Origin: Candidatus Borkfalkia faecavium
Lineage (GTDB): Bacteria > Bacillota > Clostridia > Christensenellales > Borkfalkiaceae
Length of the DNA: 36,787 nucleotides
Assembly (NCBI GenBank): GCA_019114755.1
Contig: DXEW01000037.1
Location: forward strand, 1-36,787
Direction of reading: 5' to 3'
Below, in pieces: positions 17,864 through 26,628 of the stretch. The first letter of the stretch is position 1. Every line of letters begins with the position of its first letter. A program made the position numbers and the translations under genes. A model generated the notes under the pieces. It searched no databases. It saw nothing but the letters and a program-made list of their open reading frames with translations, and had not been told where the DNA came from.

Positions 17864-18325
17864 ATGTTTTGGAATTTATTGGCGGAAGCGTCCGAAGGCA
17901 CCGAACAGACGGGCGGCAGCTGGACCAGCTATATCCCCATCATCATCATCGTTCTGCTGTTGGTGGCGTTCTTCGTCTGGTCGTTTGTTTCTAACCGCAA
18001 AAAGCAGAAAAACTTCAACGAGACCATCAACGCGGTGCGTCCCGGCAGTAAGGTCAAGACCATCGGCGGCATCGTCGGCGAGGTAGTGGAAGTCAACGAC
18101 GAAGAGAACACCTTCGTCCTGCGCACCGGCGACAGCGCCGGCAACGTCAGCTTCATGAAGTTCGACAAGCAGGCCATCTATCAGACGGACGCCAAGCCCG
18201 AACCCAAAGAAGAGCCGAAAAAAGAAGTCTCCGCGCCCGAGCAGGCAAAGGCGCCGGCCGAAGAGATCGCGGCAGACAAAGAGGAAAACAAAGACATCGA
18301 CTCCGAAAACGATTCCGACAAATAA
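17864..18325 (+). CDS. yajC: Preprotein translocase subunit YajC
   Basis: YajC is a small single-span accessory of the Sec translocon (with SecDF). The 153-residue protein starts at ATG 17864, 10 bp after AAGGAG; an upstream TTG in frame is unlikely. One membrane helix at ~24-44 (YIPIIIIVLLLVAFFVWSFV) is followed by RKKQKNFNETINAVRPGSKVKTIGGIVGEVVEV, the YajC core. The C-terminal ~45 residues are a Glu/Lys/Asp/Pro-rich tail, longer than in many family members. Position after tgt is the standard order. secDF is not in the window. Confidence 0.92.
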   Translation: MFWNLLAEASEGTEQTGGSWTSYIPIIIIVLLLVAFFVWSFVSNRKKQKNFNETINAVRPGSKVKTIGGIVGEVVEVNDEENTFVLRTGDSAGNVSFMKFDKQAIYQTDAKPEPKEEPKKEVSAPEQAKAPAEEIAADKEENKDIDSENDSDK

Positions 18326-18372
18326 GGAATCAAAAATTGAAGGAATAAGCCAAGCGGCCTCCGCATAGAGAT

Positions 18373-18922
18373 AACCAAGTCAAAGTAATCCGAACCCGAT
18401 CGAAAGCGGGGATATTACCACATCTGCGGCGTTAAAGCCCTTGCCAATACGTCGGTGTATTGGCTGCGGGCTTTGCCTTGCATGGATACTGTAAGGAAAA
18501 AATACGGACCACGCTTTTAGCGGCATCTTTTAGTCGCTTTGCCGTTCATCGTCTTTGCAATACGCGTGTATTGCTGCATCCTCTTCGCGGCAAATCATCC
18601 AAAAATCTTGCCGCTAAAAGTGCGAAGCAATCAAAAGCGGCAAGGTATGCAATTCAAAAAAACGAAGCGTGCAGCACGAGCCAAGAGCACACAAGCGAGA
18701 GCTTCAACACCGCTTGCCGCTTTTGATCGGGTCCGTATCTCTCCCTTACAGTATAGTGATCTACCCGCTTGCGATTGCTTCGCGCCCTGAAAGGCGTCTT
18801 TTGCGCGCCTTGGGGCTCATCCTCATTGCAATACCGCTGTGGGTATTGCTGCTTCGTCTGTCGCCCCAATCCATTGCAAAATGCGTCCTTTCAGGGTGGA
18901 TTCGAATTACTTTGACTTGGTT
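18373..18922 (-). repeat. Large nested inverted-repeat element, possible structured RNA
   Basis: The 740-bp gap after yajC holds one ~550-bp structure. An outer stem pairs 18373-18389 with 18906-18922 (17 bp), plus CGAA/TTCG inside it. A 25-position stem pairs 18486-18510 with 18730-18754. At its end a three-way junction carries an arm at 18514-18525/18609-18620 (12 bp) and an arm at 18630-18644/18713-18727 (15 bp). Further arms lie at 18428-18477 and 18785-18896. Four A-C mismatches in the two long stems become G-U pairs if the minus strand is transcribed, which favours a minus-strand RNA. No promoter was found, so a mobile palindromic element is the alternative. No protein coding is credible here. 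Confidence 0.65.
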
Positions 18923-19021
18923 AAGGGTACAGTCGCGCCGATGACACGCCCCGCCGCCGCAAGCGGGGCGCGGCAAACGCGATCTATGAACAAAAAAATT
19001 GCCAAAGCGCCGTATTTTTGT

Positions 19022-19051
19022 TTGACAAAGCACATGGAAAAATGGTATGAT
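19022..19051 (+). promoter_or_regulatory. Promoter of tRNA-Val
   Basis: TTGACA (19022-19027) and TATGAT (19046-19051) are 18 bp apart, with a TGG element just before the -10. The mature tRNA begins 15 bp downstream. Confidence 0.75.
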
Positions 19052-19065
19052 ATATAAGCTGTCAC

Positions 19066-19142
19066 GGGGGTGTAGCTCAGTTGGTTAGAGCGCATGCTTG
19101 ACATGCATGAGGTCATAGGTTCGAGCCCTACCATCCCCACCA
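19066..19142 (+). tRNA. tRNA-Val (anticodon GAC)
   Basis: The 77-nt gene folds as a standard cloverleaf. The acceptor stem GGGGGTG pairs with CATCCCC (one G-T). D arm is GCTC...GAGC, and the anticodon stem CATGC/GCATG encloses TTGACAT with anticodon GAC at 19100-19102. The T arm has loop TTCGAGC; its outermost pair is an A-C mismatch. CCA is encoded at 19140-19142. It reads GUC and GUU codons. Confidence 0.95.
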
Positions 19143-19176
19143 AAAAAAGAGACACCTGCCGGGTGTCTCTTTTTTT
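19143..19176 (+). terminator. Rho-independent terminator of tRNA-Val
   Basis: GAGACACC (19149-19156) pairs with GGTGTCTC (19162-19169) and is flanked by A6 before and T7 after, extending the stem. It begins directly after the CCA end. Confidence 0.9.
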
Positions 19177-19183
19177 GGTGTGA

Positions 19184-19471
19184 GATGTAGCAAGGGCGCG
19201 AACCGGCGCGGCTATGCCGCGGCTGTTCGCGCGCGCGAGCGGCCATCGGCCGCGACGCTTTGCCGAGACTCCCGAAGGGAAACGGCAACGCGAAGCATCC
19301 GACGCTCCGCCGACTCGTCGCCGGCAAGGCGCCATGGCAGACGGCGCGCTTCGCTTGCCGCTCCGCCCGCTGCGCCTGCCGCTCCTCTTCCCAAAAATCT
19401 CGCTGCGCTGCGATTTTCGGGAGCCCTGTTTTACCGCTTGTGGGGTTTCGGCGGTGGCCTACCATCCCCAC
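19184..19471 (+). repeat. Tandem 287-bp repeat, copy 1
   Basis: This 288-bp unit is repeated at 19497-19783 (period 313 bp), with long identical blocks and scattered substitutions. Its start GATGTAGC and end CCTACCATCCCCAC match the two ends of the adjacent tRNA-Val gene (TGTAGC and CCTACCATCCCCAC), while the interior is unrelated GC-rich palindromic sequence. Apparent long open frames across it, including antisense ones, are judged spurious because they run through repeats and the tRNA. Confidence 0.8.
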
Positions 19472-19496
19472 ATACCTTTTTTTGCGTATTGGTGGG

Positions 19497-19783
19497 GATG
19501 TAGCAAAGGCGCGAACTGGCGCGGCAACGCCGCGGCTGTTCGCGCGCGCGAGCGGCCATAGGGCGCGACGCTTTGCCGAGGCTCCCGAAGGGGAACGGCA
19601 ATTCAGCGAAGCCCGAAGCTCCGCCGACTCGTCGCCGGCAAGGCGCCATGGCAGACGGCGCGCTTCGCTTGCCGCCACGCCCGCTGCGCCTGCCGCTCCT
19701 CTTCCCAAAAATCTCGCTGCGCTGCGATTTTCGGGAGCCCTGTTTTACCGCTTGCGGGGTTTCGGCGGTGGCCTACCATCCCC
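19497..19783 (+). repeat. Tandem 287-bp repeat, copy 2
   Basis: This is the second copy of the unit at 19184-19471. Its left end is more tRNA-like: GTGGGGATGTAGC (19493-19505) is complementary, with one extra base, to CTACCATCCCC at 19774-19783 region. The copies are joined by a 25-bp segment containing TTTTTTT. The 19784-20045 remainder holds a terminator, the 34-bp dispersed repeat, and no gene. Confidence 0.8.
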
Positions 19784-19787
19784 TATC

Positions 19788-19818
19788 GAAAAAGCCGCCT
19801 TGCATGGGCGGCTTTTTC
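19788..19818. terminator. Bidirectional terminator
   Basis: GAAAAAGCCGCC (19788-19799) pairs perfectly with GGCGGCTTTTTC (19807-19818) around TTGCATG. A and T runs within the stem let it act on both strands; it closes the tRNA/repeat region. Confidence 0.8.
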
Positions 19819-19946
19819 AATATAAAATAATAAATGTGATCGGAACGGCTTTACCGTTCTGTACAAGCTCCCTCGATTGGGATGACAGGGGTAAATGGCG
19901 CGGCGCTCAGGCGGAATGACAATGACTGGGACGATATTGTTTTCAG

Positions 19947-19980
19947 AGATCCTTCGACTCGCTTCGCTCGCTCAGGATGA
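19947..19980 (-). repeat. 34-bp dispersed repeat, copy 2 (inverted)
   Basis: This is the exact reverse complement of 14080-14113. It lies 65 bp beyond the stop of the cyclophilin gene. The two copies are 5.8 kb apart in opposite orientation. Confidence 0.75.
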
Positions 19981-20045
19981 CCGGAACACGCCTCATCTTT
20001 CATTCCCATATATTTTTCAGAGAAAACAAAAATAAAACAACTGCC

Positions 20046-20573
20046 CTACCTGCGGGCGCGGACGGGGGCGGGGTATTCGACGCCGAAGGTCTCCGCCGTG
20101 ACACGCTCCATCACCTGCGGGGTCAGGGGCCTGTCTCGCATGTCGGTGGGCGTTTGGGCGATCTCATCGACGACTTCCATCCCCTCGATGACCTTGCCGA
20201 AGGCGGCGTACTGGCCGTCGAGGTGAGAAGAATTTTCGTGCATGATAAAAAACTGCGAACCGGCGCTGTTGGGCAAAGACGAGCGCGCCATCGACAGCAC
20301 GCCGCGAGCATGGCGGATGTCGTTTTTCATAAAGCCATTGGCGCGGAATTCGCCCGCGATGGTATAACCGGGGCCGCCCATGCCGCTGCCGGCGGGGTCG
20401 CCGCCCTGGATCATGAACCCTTCGATGATGCGGTGAAAGGTCAGGCCGTCATAAAAGCCGCTGCCGACGAGGGAGAGGAAGTTGTTGACGGTGTTGGGCG
20501 CCTTGTCGGGGTACAGTTCCGCCTGAAAGGTCTTGCCGTTTTGCATGGTGAAGGTGACGACGGGGTTTTGCAT
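20046..20573 (-). CDS. Cyclophilin-type peptidylprolyl isomerase
   Basis: This 175-residue enzyme catalyses cis-trans isomerisation of peptide bonds before proline. Cyclophilin hallmarks are LTFHRIIEGFMIQGGDP near 44-60 (catalytic Arg in FHRII) and NSAGSQFFIMH near 100-112. The start is ATG 20573, 8 bp after AAGGAG; a GTG at 20582 is in frame but lies within the ribosome site. No signal peptide is present, so the protein is cytoplasmic. It is coupled to the preceding deaminase gene, whose stop lies 5 bp upstream. Confidence 0.93.
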   Translation of the reverse strand: MQNPVVTFTMQNGKTFQAELYPDKAPNTVNNFLSLVGSGFYDGLTFHRIIEGFMIQGGDPAGSGMGGPGYTIAGEFRANGFMKNDIRHARGVLSMARSSLPNSAGSQFFIMHENSSHLDGQYAAFGKVIEGMEVVDEIAQTPTDMRDRPLTPQVMERVTAETFGVEYPAPVRARR

Positions 20574-20578
20574 TGCAT

Positions 20579-21040
20579 TCACTCCTTTTCGAGGTCTTCG
20601 TATTTTTGCACCAGCACGTTCGCCTCGCGGAACAGCTGCATGGAAAATTCGTCCGGGTATCCGTGCTTATAGACGACGCGGGCGATGCCGGCGTTGATGA
20701 TCATTTTGGCGCAGATGACGCAGGGTTGGTGGGTGCAGTACAGGGTGGCGCCCTCGATCTTGATGCCCAGGCGCGCCGCCTGGATGATGGCGTTCTGCTC
20801 GGCGTGCACGGCGTAGCACATCTCCTGACGTGTGCCGCTGGGGATATTCAGCTTGCGGCGCAGGCATTCGCCGCGGTCGACGCAGCTTTGGATGCCCGCA
20901 GGCGCCCCGTTGTAGCCCGTGGTCATCACCCGCTTGCCCTGCACGATGACCGCGCCGACGTGGCGGTTCTCCTGATAGCAGCTGGACCAGCCCGCCACCG
21001 TTTCGGTCAGTTCCATAAAGCGCTTATCCCACTTATTCAT
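20579..21040 (-). CDS. Cytidine/deoxycytidylate deaminase (ComEB family)
   Basis: This 153-residue zinc enzyme probably deaminates dCMP to dUMP. The zinc site is clear: HAEQNAI near 71 (His and catalytic Glu) and PCVICAKMI near 100. The CVDRGECLRRKLNIPSG segment is typical of dCMP deaminases of the ComEB type. ATG 21040 is preferred over an in-frame GTG at 21049 because AGGAGG lies 8 bp before it. It has its own promoter and leads the two-gene operon with the cyclophilin. Confidence 0.92.
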   Translation of the reverse strand: MNKWDKRFMELTETVAGWSSCYQENRHVGAVIVQGKRVMTTGYNGAPAGIQSCVDRGECLRRKLNIPSGTRQEMCYAVHAEQNAIIQAARLGIKIEGATLYCTHQPCVICAKMIINAGIARVVYKHGYPDEFSMQLFREANVLVQKYEDLEKE

Positions 21041-21067
21041 ACGCCGCACCTCCTGTATTTCCTCTCT

Positions 21068-21096
21068 ATTATACCATGCCTTTCCCCGAAATGCAA
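21068..21096 (-). promoter_or_regulatory. Promoter of the deaminase-cyclophilin operon
   Basis: On the minus strand, TTGCAT (21096-21091) and TATAAT (21073-21068) are 17 bp apart, with TGG before the -10. Transcription would start about 20 bp before the ATG. Confidence 0.75.
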
Positions 21097-21170
21097 GCGG
21101 CGAACGAAATTCGCGAGGCCTCCTCCTGATTTATTCAAAATTCAAGATAACGGCTTGTACAAAACACATT

Positions 21171-21197
21171 TTAGCACTCTTGGTAGAAAAGTGCTAA
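21171..21197 (+). promoter_or_regulatory. CIRCE operator 1 (HrcA site)
   Basis: TTAGCACTC (21171-21179), 9-bp spacer, AAGTGCTAA (21189-21197): eight of nine arm positions match the canonical inverted repeat. It lies upstream of the -35 box of groES. Confidence 0.92.
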
Positions 21198-21224
21198 AAT
21201 TTTTATTTTTTGGCTGTAAAACGT

Positions 21225-21252
21225 TTGACTTTTACCTGCAAATGAATATAAT
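21225..21252 (+). promoter_or_regulatory. Promoter of groES-groEL
   Basis: TTGACT (21225-21230) and TATAAT (21247-21252) are 16 bp apart. It sits between the two CIRCE operators, so transcription is under HrcA repression and relieved by heat or misfolded protein. Confidence 0.8.
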
Positions 21253-21263
21253 TATATAGGTAA

Positions 21264-21290
21264 TTAGCACTCAGACATAGAAAGTGCTAA
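21264..21290 (+). promoter_or_regulatory. CIRCE operator 2 (HrcA site)
   Basis: TTAGCACTC (21264-21272), 9-bp spacer, AAGTGCTAA (21282-21290). It overlaps the likely transcription start and leader of groES. Confidence 0.93.
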
Positions 21291-21322
21291 ACTGAAACGA
21301 AAATTATTTTGGAGGCATTCAT

Positions 21323-21607
21323 ATGAACATCAAACCTTTGTTCGACAAAGTCGTCGTAGAAAGCGTTCAGACGGAAGAAAAGACCAAGAGCGGATTCATC
21401 CTCCCCTCGTCCGCACAGGAAAAGCCGCAGACGGCGCGCGTGGTGGCTGTCGGCCCCGGCGGCACGGTAGACGGCAAAGAAGTGAAGATGGTCGTCAAGG
21501 AAGGCGACGTCATCCTCTTCTCGAAATATTCGGGCAGCGAATTCAAGGTGGACGGCAAGGAATTCACCATCATCCGCCAGAGCGACATCCTGGCGATCGT
21601 GGAATAA
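21323..21607 (+). CDS. groES: Co-chaperonin GroES
   Basis: The 94-residue GroES forms the heptameric lid of GroEL. The sequence begins MNIKPLFDKVVVE. The mobile loop (QTEEKTKSGFILPSSAQEKP) lies near 16-35, followed by ARVVAVGPGG and GDVILFSKYSGSEFKVDGKEF, all typical. TTGGAGG lies 7 bp before the ATG. groEL follows after 48 bp on the same transcript. Regulation is through the two CIRCE sites upstream. Confidence 0.97.
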   Translation: MNIKPLFDKVVVESVQTEEKTKSGFILPSSAQEKPQTARVVAVGPGGTVDGKEVKMVVKEGDVILFSKYSGSEFKVDGKEFTIIRQSDILAIVE

Positions 21608-23284
<1,677 letters not shown>

Positions 23285-23325
23285 TCGCGCAAAACAAAAT
23301 GAGCCGCTCCGCTATGGAGCATGAC

Positions 23326-23358
23326 GACAGCCTCGGCGAAAGCCGAGGCTGTCTTTTT
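23326..23358 (+). terminator. Terminator 1 after groEL
   Basis: GACAGCCTCGGC (23326-23337) pairs perfectly with GCCGAGGCTGTC (23342-23353) around GAAA, followed by TTTTT. Confidence 0.92.
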
Positions 23359-23394
23359 GCGCTTTTTCATCCCGCACAGGATATAATATTTACA

Positions 23395-23425
23395 GCCTCG
23401 GCAAAAGCCGAGGCCGTCTTTTTTA
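23395..23425 (+). terminator. Terminator 2 after groEL
   Basis: GCCTCGGC (23395-23402) pairs with GCCGAGGC (23407-23414) around AAAA, followed by CGTCTTTTTT. It is a near copy of the hairpin 69 bp upstream, so the terminator appears duplicated. Confidence 0.85.
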
Positions 23426-23513
23426 TATTGCGTTTTTGCGGCCGCACGCAGGCATGCCGAAAAAATCGGGCAGTGACCGGCAGACGAGAACGATACGCCG
23501 CGGGCGGCAGGTT

Positions 23514-24020
23514 TCAGATCGGCCTGTCGGGGATGCGGTACAGGGCGAGGACGCGGAACACCGCCTCCAACCCGCAGTGCTCGGGGTCGAGCAGGATATA
23601 GCGGCCGCCTCCGTGTACGGGGGCGAAGTCGTACGCCCACTGCACCGTATCGCGCGAAAAGGTATCGCGCAGGCGCTCGAACGCCGCACAGGCGCGCCTG
23701 TCCAGGCGGATGCGCACGGCATAGCGGCGTTCGTCGACGCAGATGCCGCACAGGTAATCGCCGTCACACTCGAAGCGGTAAAACAGCTTCCAGCCGCCGT
23801 ACACGCCCCAGCGCGGGCGGCAGCGATAGCGGGCGGCGACCTCTAAGCGCGCCGCCGTAAAGCCGCGGAACAGCTTTTCGCCCAACAGGTCGCGCACGAG
23901 GGAGAAACCCTCTTCGTCCGTCTTGGGCACATAGCGCCTGCCGTTGAGTTCGGAACGGACGACTATCAATTTTTCGTGCTCCGTCAGATCGTCGAACGGG
24001 AGCTTGCTGCGGTCGATCAT
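23514..24020 (-). CDS. Hypothetical protein, 168 residues
   Basis: I do not recognise this family with confidence. The protein has no signal peptide or membrane helix, is rich in Arg, and contains RWGVYGGWKLFYRFECDGDYLCGICVD followed by RRACAAFERLRDTF, giving a beta-then-helix pattern. That pattern is loosely like DUF3788-type small proteins, which is only an impression. GAGAGGGGAG precedes the ATG. It lies 13 bp after tlyA on the same strand and is the last gene of the long minus-strand run. Confidence 0.7.
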   Translation of the reverse strand: MIDRSKLPFDDLTEHEKLIVVRSELNGRRYVPKTDEEGFSLVRDLLGEKLFRGFTAARLEVAARYRCRPRWGVYGGWKLFYRFECDGDYLCGICVDERRYAVRIRLDRRACAAFERLRDTFSRDTVQWAYDFAPVHGGGRYILLDPEHCGLEAVFRVLALYRIPDRPI

Positions 24021-24033
24021 CTCCCCTCTCCTT

Positions 24034-24798
24034 TTACACGGCGGAGGCGGCGATCGCCGCGCAGTCTGCGCCGTCTGCGTCCTCTTTGGTCAGCCACAGG
24101 ACGTATTCGATATTCTTGCGCGGCAGGACGGGCGCCGCGGTCAGGGCGCGGGGGCGCAGCCCCAGCCCGCAGGCAAAGCGGCACAATTCCTCCGCGATGG
24201 CGCGGCGGCCCGCCGCGTCTTTATAGATGCCGTGCTTATCCAGCCCCCTGCCGCCGCATTCGAACTGCGGCTTGATGAGCACGAAGGCGCTGCCGCCCCG
24301 GCGCAAAACGGCGGCGACGGCGGGCAGGACAAGGCGCAGGGAGATGAAGCTCAGGTCTGCGGTGACCCCGTCGACCGGTTCGGGGAAGTCTTCCGCCCGC
24401 AGGTAACGGGCGTTGACGCCGTCCATCACCCGCACGCGCGCGTCTGCCGCCAGCGAGGGCGCCAGCTGGCTCTTGCCCACGTCGACCGCGTACACGCGCG
24501 CAGCCCCCGCCTGCAGCAGGCAGTCGGTAAACCCGCCCGTGCTGGCGCCGAGGTCGCAGAACACCTGCCCGCGCACGTCGGCGGAAAAGTCGCGCAGCGC
24601 CTTATCCAACTTCTTCCCTCCCTCCGAAACGAAGGCGCGCTCTTTGGGGAGCACTTCCACCGCGTCCCCTTCCTTCACCTCGTCGGAAGCTTTCCCTTCC
24701 TTTCCGTTGAGAAAAATGCGCCCCTCGGCGAGGGCGCGCGCCGCCTTGGTGCGGGAAGAAAAGCCGTGCGCGGCGAGGTATACGTCTAAGCGCGTCAC
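24034..24798 (-). CDS. tlyA: TlyA-family 2'-O-ribose rRNA methyltransferase
   Basis: TlyA enzymes methylate ribose 2'-O of rRNA cytidines using SAM. The 254-residue protein begins with an S4 RNA-binding domain (TRLDVYLAAHGFSSRTKAARAL through GRIFLNGK). A Rossmann methyltransferase domain follows, with SAM motif CDLGASTGGFTDCLLQ near 82, AVDVGKSQLA near 105, DLSFISLRLVLPAV near 145 and LIKPQFE near 175. The start is GTG 24798, which overlaps the ispA stop as GTGA; a longer open frame upstream lies inside ispA. The ispA-tlyA order is conserved in Firmicutes, though dxs usually lies between them. Confidence 0.9.
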   Translation of the reverse strand: MTRLDVYLAAHGFSSRTKAARALAEGRIFLNGKEGKASDEVKEGDAVEVLPKERAFVSEGGKKLDKALRDFSADVRGQVFCDLGASTGGFTDCLLQAGAARVYAVDVGKSQLAPSLAADARVRVMDGVNARYLRAEDFPEPVDGVTADLSFISLRLVLPAVAAVLRRGGSAFVLIKPQFECGGRGLDKHGIYKDAAGRRAIAEELCRFACGLGLRPRALTAAPVLPRKNIEYVLWLTKEDADGADCAAIAASAV

Positions 24799-25685
24799 GA
24801 CTGCCGCGCCCGGATGGCGCGCACCATCTCTTCCAGATACGCCGCGTCGTACGGCAGCTGCGCCAGAAAGCGCAGGCAAAGGTCACGATAATTATCCGCC
24901 ATCTCATTGCTCTTGTCCAGCCCGAACAGCTGCACGTACGAAAGCTTTTCTTCGGCGGCGTCTTTTCCGAGCGTCTTGCCCAGCTTGGCAAAGTCGCCCG
25001 TCACGTCCAAAATGTCGTCGGTGATCTGGAACAAAAAGCCAAGATTTTTGCCGAATTCGGAGAGGATGCCGACGATGTTCTCGTCCGCGCCGTAGACGAC
25101 GGCGGGAACGGTGACGGCGGAGACGATCATCTTCGCCGTCTTGTTGAGGACGATGAACTCTGCCTCCGTGCGGCCGGCGTTTTCGCCGCTCAGCTGGTAA
25201 TACAGGTCCGCCGCCTGCCCCGCCACCATGCCGCGGCCGCCCGCGTTGCCGCACAGCAGCGCCGCCGCGTCGATATACGTCTTGCCGTTATAGCACTGGC
25301 GGATGCAGATGTCGTACGCCTCGTTCAAAAGGGCGTCGCCGGCGAGGATCGCCTGGCCTTCGCCGAACTGCTTGTGGTTGGAGGGCCTGCCGCGGCGGAA
25401 ATCGTCGTTATCCATGGCGGGAAGGTCGTCGTGGATGAGCGAATATGTATGGATCATCTCCAGCGCCACGGCGAACTCCTCGACGTCGGCGATCTTGCCG
25501 CCGAGCATCTGCGTCACCGCGAACATCAGCGCGGGGCGGATGCGCTTGCCGCCGTTTTCCAGCGAATAGCGCACGCTCGCATCCAGCACGGCGGGGCGGA
25601 AGCGCGCCCCCTGCATATAATGCGCCAGCGCCTCTTCAAAGGCGGCGCGGTACTGTTCCGTCTTTTGTTGAAAATTTGTATCCAT
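24795..25685 (-). CDS. ispA: Polyprenyl synthetase (farnesyl/geranylgeranyl diphosphate synthase)
   Basis: This enzyme condenses isopentenyl diphosphate with allylic diphosphates to make C15-C20 prenyl chains. The 296-residue protein has both Asp-rich motifs: DDLPAMDNDDFRRGRPSNHK near 93 and ITDDILDVTGDFAKLGKTLGKD near 217. ENGGKRIRP near 46 binds the homoallylic substrate. The length and the aromatic-poor region before the first motif fit a short-chain synthase; product length cannot be settled by eye. Its ATG immediately follows the folD stop (TGAATG) and its end overlaps tlyA. Confidence 0.93.
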   Translation of the reverse strand: MDTNFQQKTEQYRAAFEEALAHYMQGARFRPAVLDASVRYSLENGGKRIRPALMFAVTQMLGGKIADVEEFAVALEMIHTYSLIHDDLPAMDNDDFRRGRPSNHKQFGEGQAILAGDALLNEAYDICIRQCYNGKTYIDAAALLCGNAGGRGMVAGQAADLYYQLSGENAGRTEAEFIVLNKTAKMIVSAVTVPAVVYGADENIVGILSEFGKNLGFLFQITDDILDVTGDFAKLGKTLGKDAAEEKLSYVQLFGLDKSNEMADNYRDLCLRFLAQLPYDAAYLEEMVRAIRARQS

Positions 25686-26531
25686 TCAGCTCCTCGATGC
25701 CGCCAGCACCGTATTGTACAGCAGCATTGTGATCGTCATCGGCCCCACGCCGCCCGGAACGGGCGTGATGTACGAGGCCTTGTCCTTTACATTTTCATAA
25801 TCTACGTCGCCGCACAGCTTGCCGTTCTCGTCGCGGTCCATGCCCACGTCGATGACCACGGCGCCCTCTTTGACCATGTCGGCGGTGACGAACTTTGCCC
25901 TGCCGATGGCCACGACCAGGATATCCGCCGCGGCGCACACTTCTTTCAGGTTCTTGGTCTTGCTGTGGCAGACGGTGACGGTGGCGTCGGCATTGACCAA
26001 AAGCATCGCCATCGGCTTGCCGACGATGTTGGACCTGCCCAGCACCACGGCGCTCTTGCCGCGCGGGTCGATGCCGTACTCTTCCAGCATCTTCATCACC
26101 CCGAAGGGGGTGCAGGCGACGATGGTCTCGCGGTTCATGGCCAGATTGCCCACGTTTTCGGCGCAGAAGCCGTCGACGTCTTTGCGCGCCGGGATGCGCG
26201 CCAGCACCTTGCGCTCGTCGATATGGCGGGGCAGGGGGAGCTGTACGAGGATGCCGTGCACCTTGTCGGATGCGACCAGCTCGTCTACCAGGGCGATCAC
26301 CTCCGCTTCGGCGGCGTCGGCGGGCAGGTGATAGGAAAAGGAGCGGATGCCCGCCTCTTCGCACGCCTTGATCTTGTTGCGCACATATACCTGCGAGGCG
26401 GGGTCTTCCCCCACCAGAACGACCGCCAGACCGATCTCGAAGCCGCGCTCGGCGCGGAACGCCTCCGCGCGTTCGCGGATCTGCCCGCGCAGCTTTGCCG
26501 CCAGCGCCTTTCCGTCTATGACAGTACTCAT
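25686..26531 (-). CDS. folD: Methylenetetrahydrofolate dehydrogenase/cyclohydrolase FolD
   Basis: FolD oxidises methylene-THF with NADP and hydrolyses the product to formyl-THF. The 281-residue protein carries EDPASQVYVRNKIKACEEAGI near 38 (catalytic Lys in the YVRNK motif), LPLPRHID near 99, VLGRSNIVGKPMAMLL near 162 for cofactor binding, and PGGVGPMTITMLLYNT at the end. ATG 26531 fits the family N-terminus; AGGAGGT lies about 12 bp upstream, slightly far. The extra 5' frame to 26654 is noncoding. A nusB-folD order is normal, but xseA and xseB are missing after it. Confidence 0.95.
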   Translation of the reverse strand: MSTVIDGKALAAKLRGQIRERAEAFRAERGFEIGLAVVLVGEDPASQVYVRNKIKACEEAGIRSFSYHLPADAAEAEVIALVDELVASDKVHGILVQLPLPRHIDERKVLARIPARKDVDGFCAENVGNLAMNRETIVACTPFGVMKMLEEYGIDPRGKSAVVLGRSNIVGKPMAMLLVNADATVTVCHSKTKNLKEVCAAADILVVAIGRAKFVTADMVKEGAVVIDVGMDRDENGKLCGDVDYENVKDKASYITPVPGGVGPMTITMLLYNTVLAASRS

Positions 26532-26628
26532 CGTTGATTCATGACCTCCTGTGTTAAAAAAACGAACTGCCTGCCGAACGGAGCCGCGCATGTGAAATGC
26601 CGCGGACGCGGCAGGCAAGAAAATTATT

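Noticed and set aside
18373-18922. MITE or insertion sequence
   Set aside because: The long terminal inverted repeats fit, but no flanking target duplication (left AGAGAT, right AAGGGT) and no transposase were found; kept as an alternative, not as the call.
18373-18922. OLE RNA
   Set aside because: OLE is of similar size and, in some Firmicutes, lies near ispA/tlyA, but here the element is next to yajC and tRNA-Val, far from ispA, and I see no OLE-specific sequence.
18907-19708. Long minus-strand open frames over tRNA-Val and the tandem repeats
   Set aside because: They read antisense through a tRNA gene, its terminator and repeats; the VGLEPMTSC / GRARTYDL type of peptide is a known artefact of translating tRNA genes backwards.
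19180-19919. Plus-strand Arg/Ala-rich frames in the 287-bp repeats
   Set aside because: Frames are not kept alike between the two copies, have no ribosome sites, and are expected by chance in GC-rich palindromic sequence.
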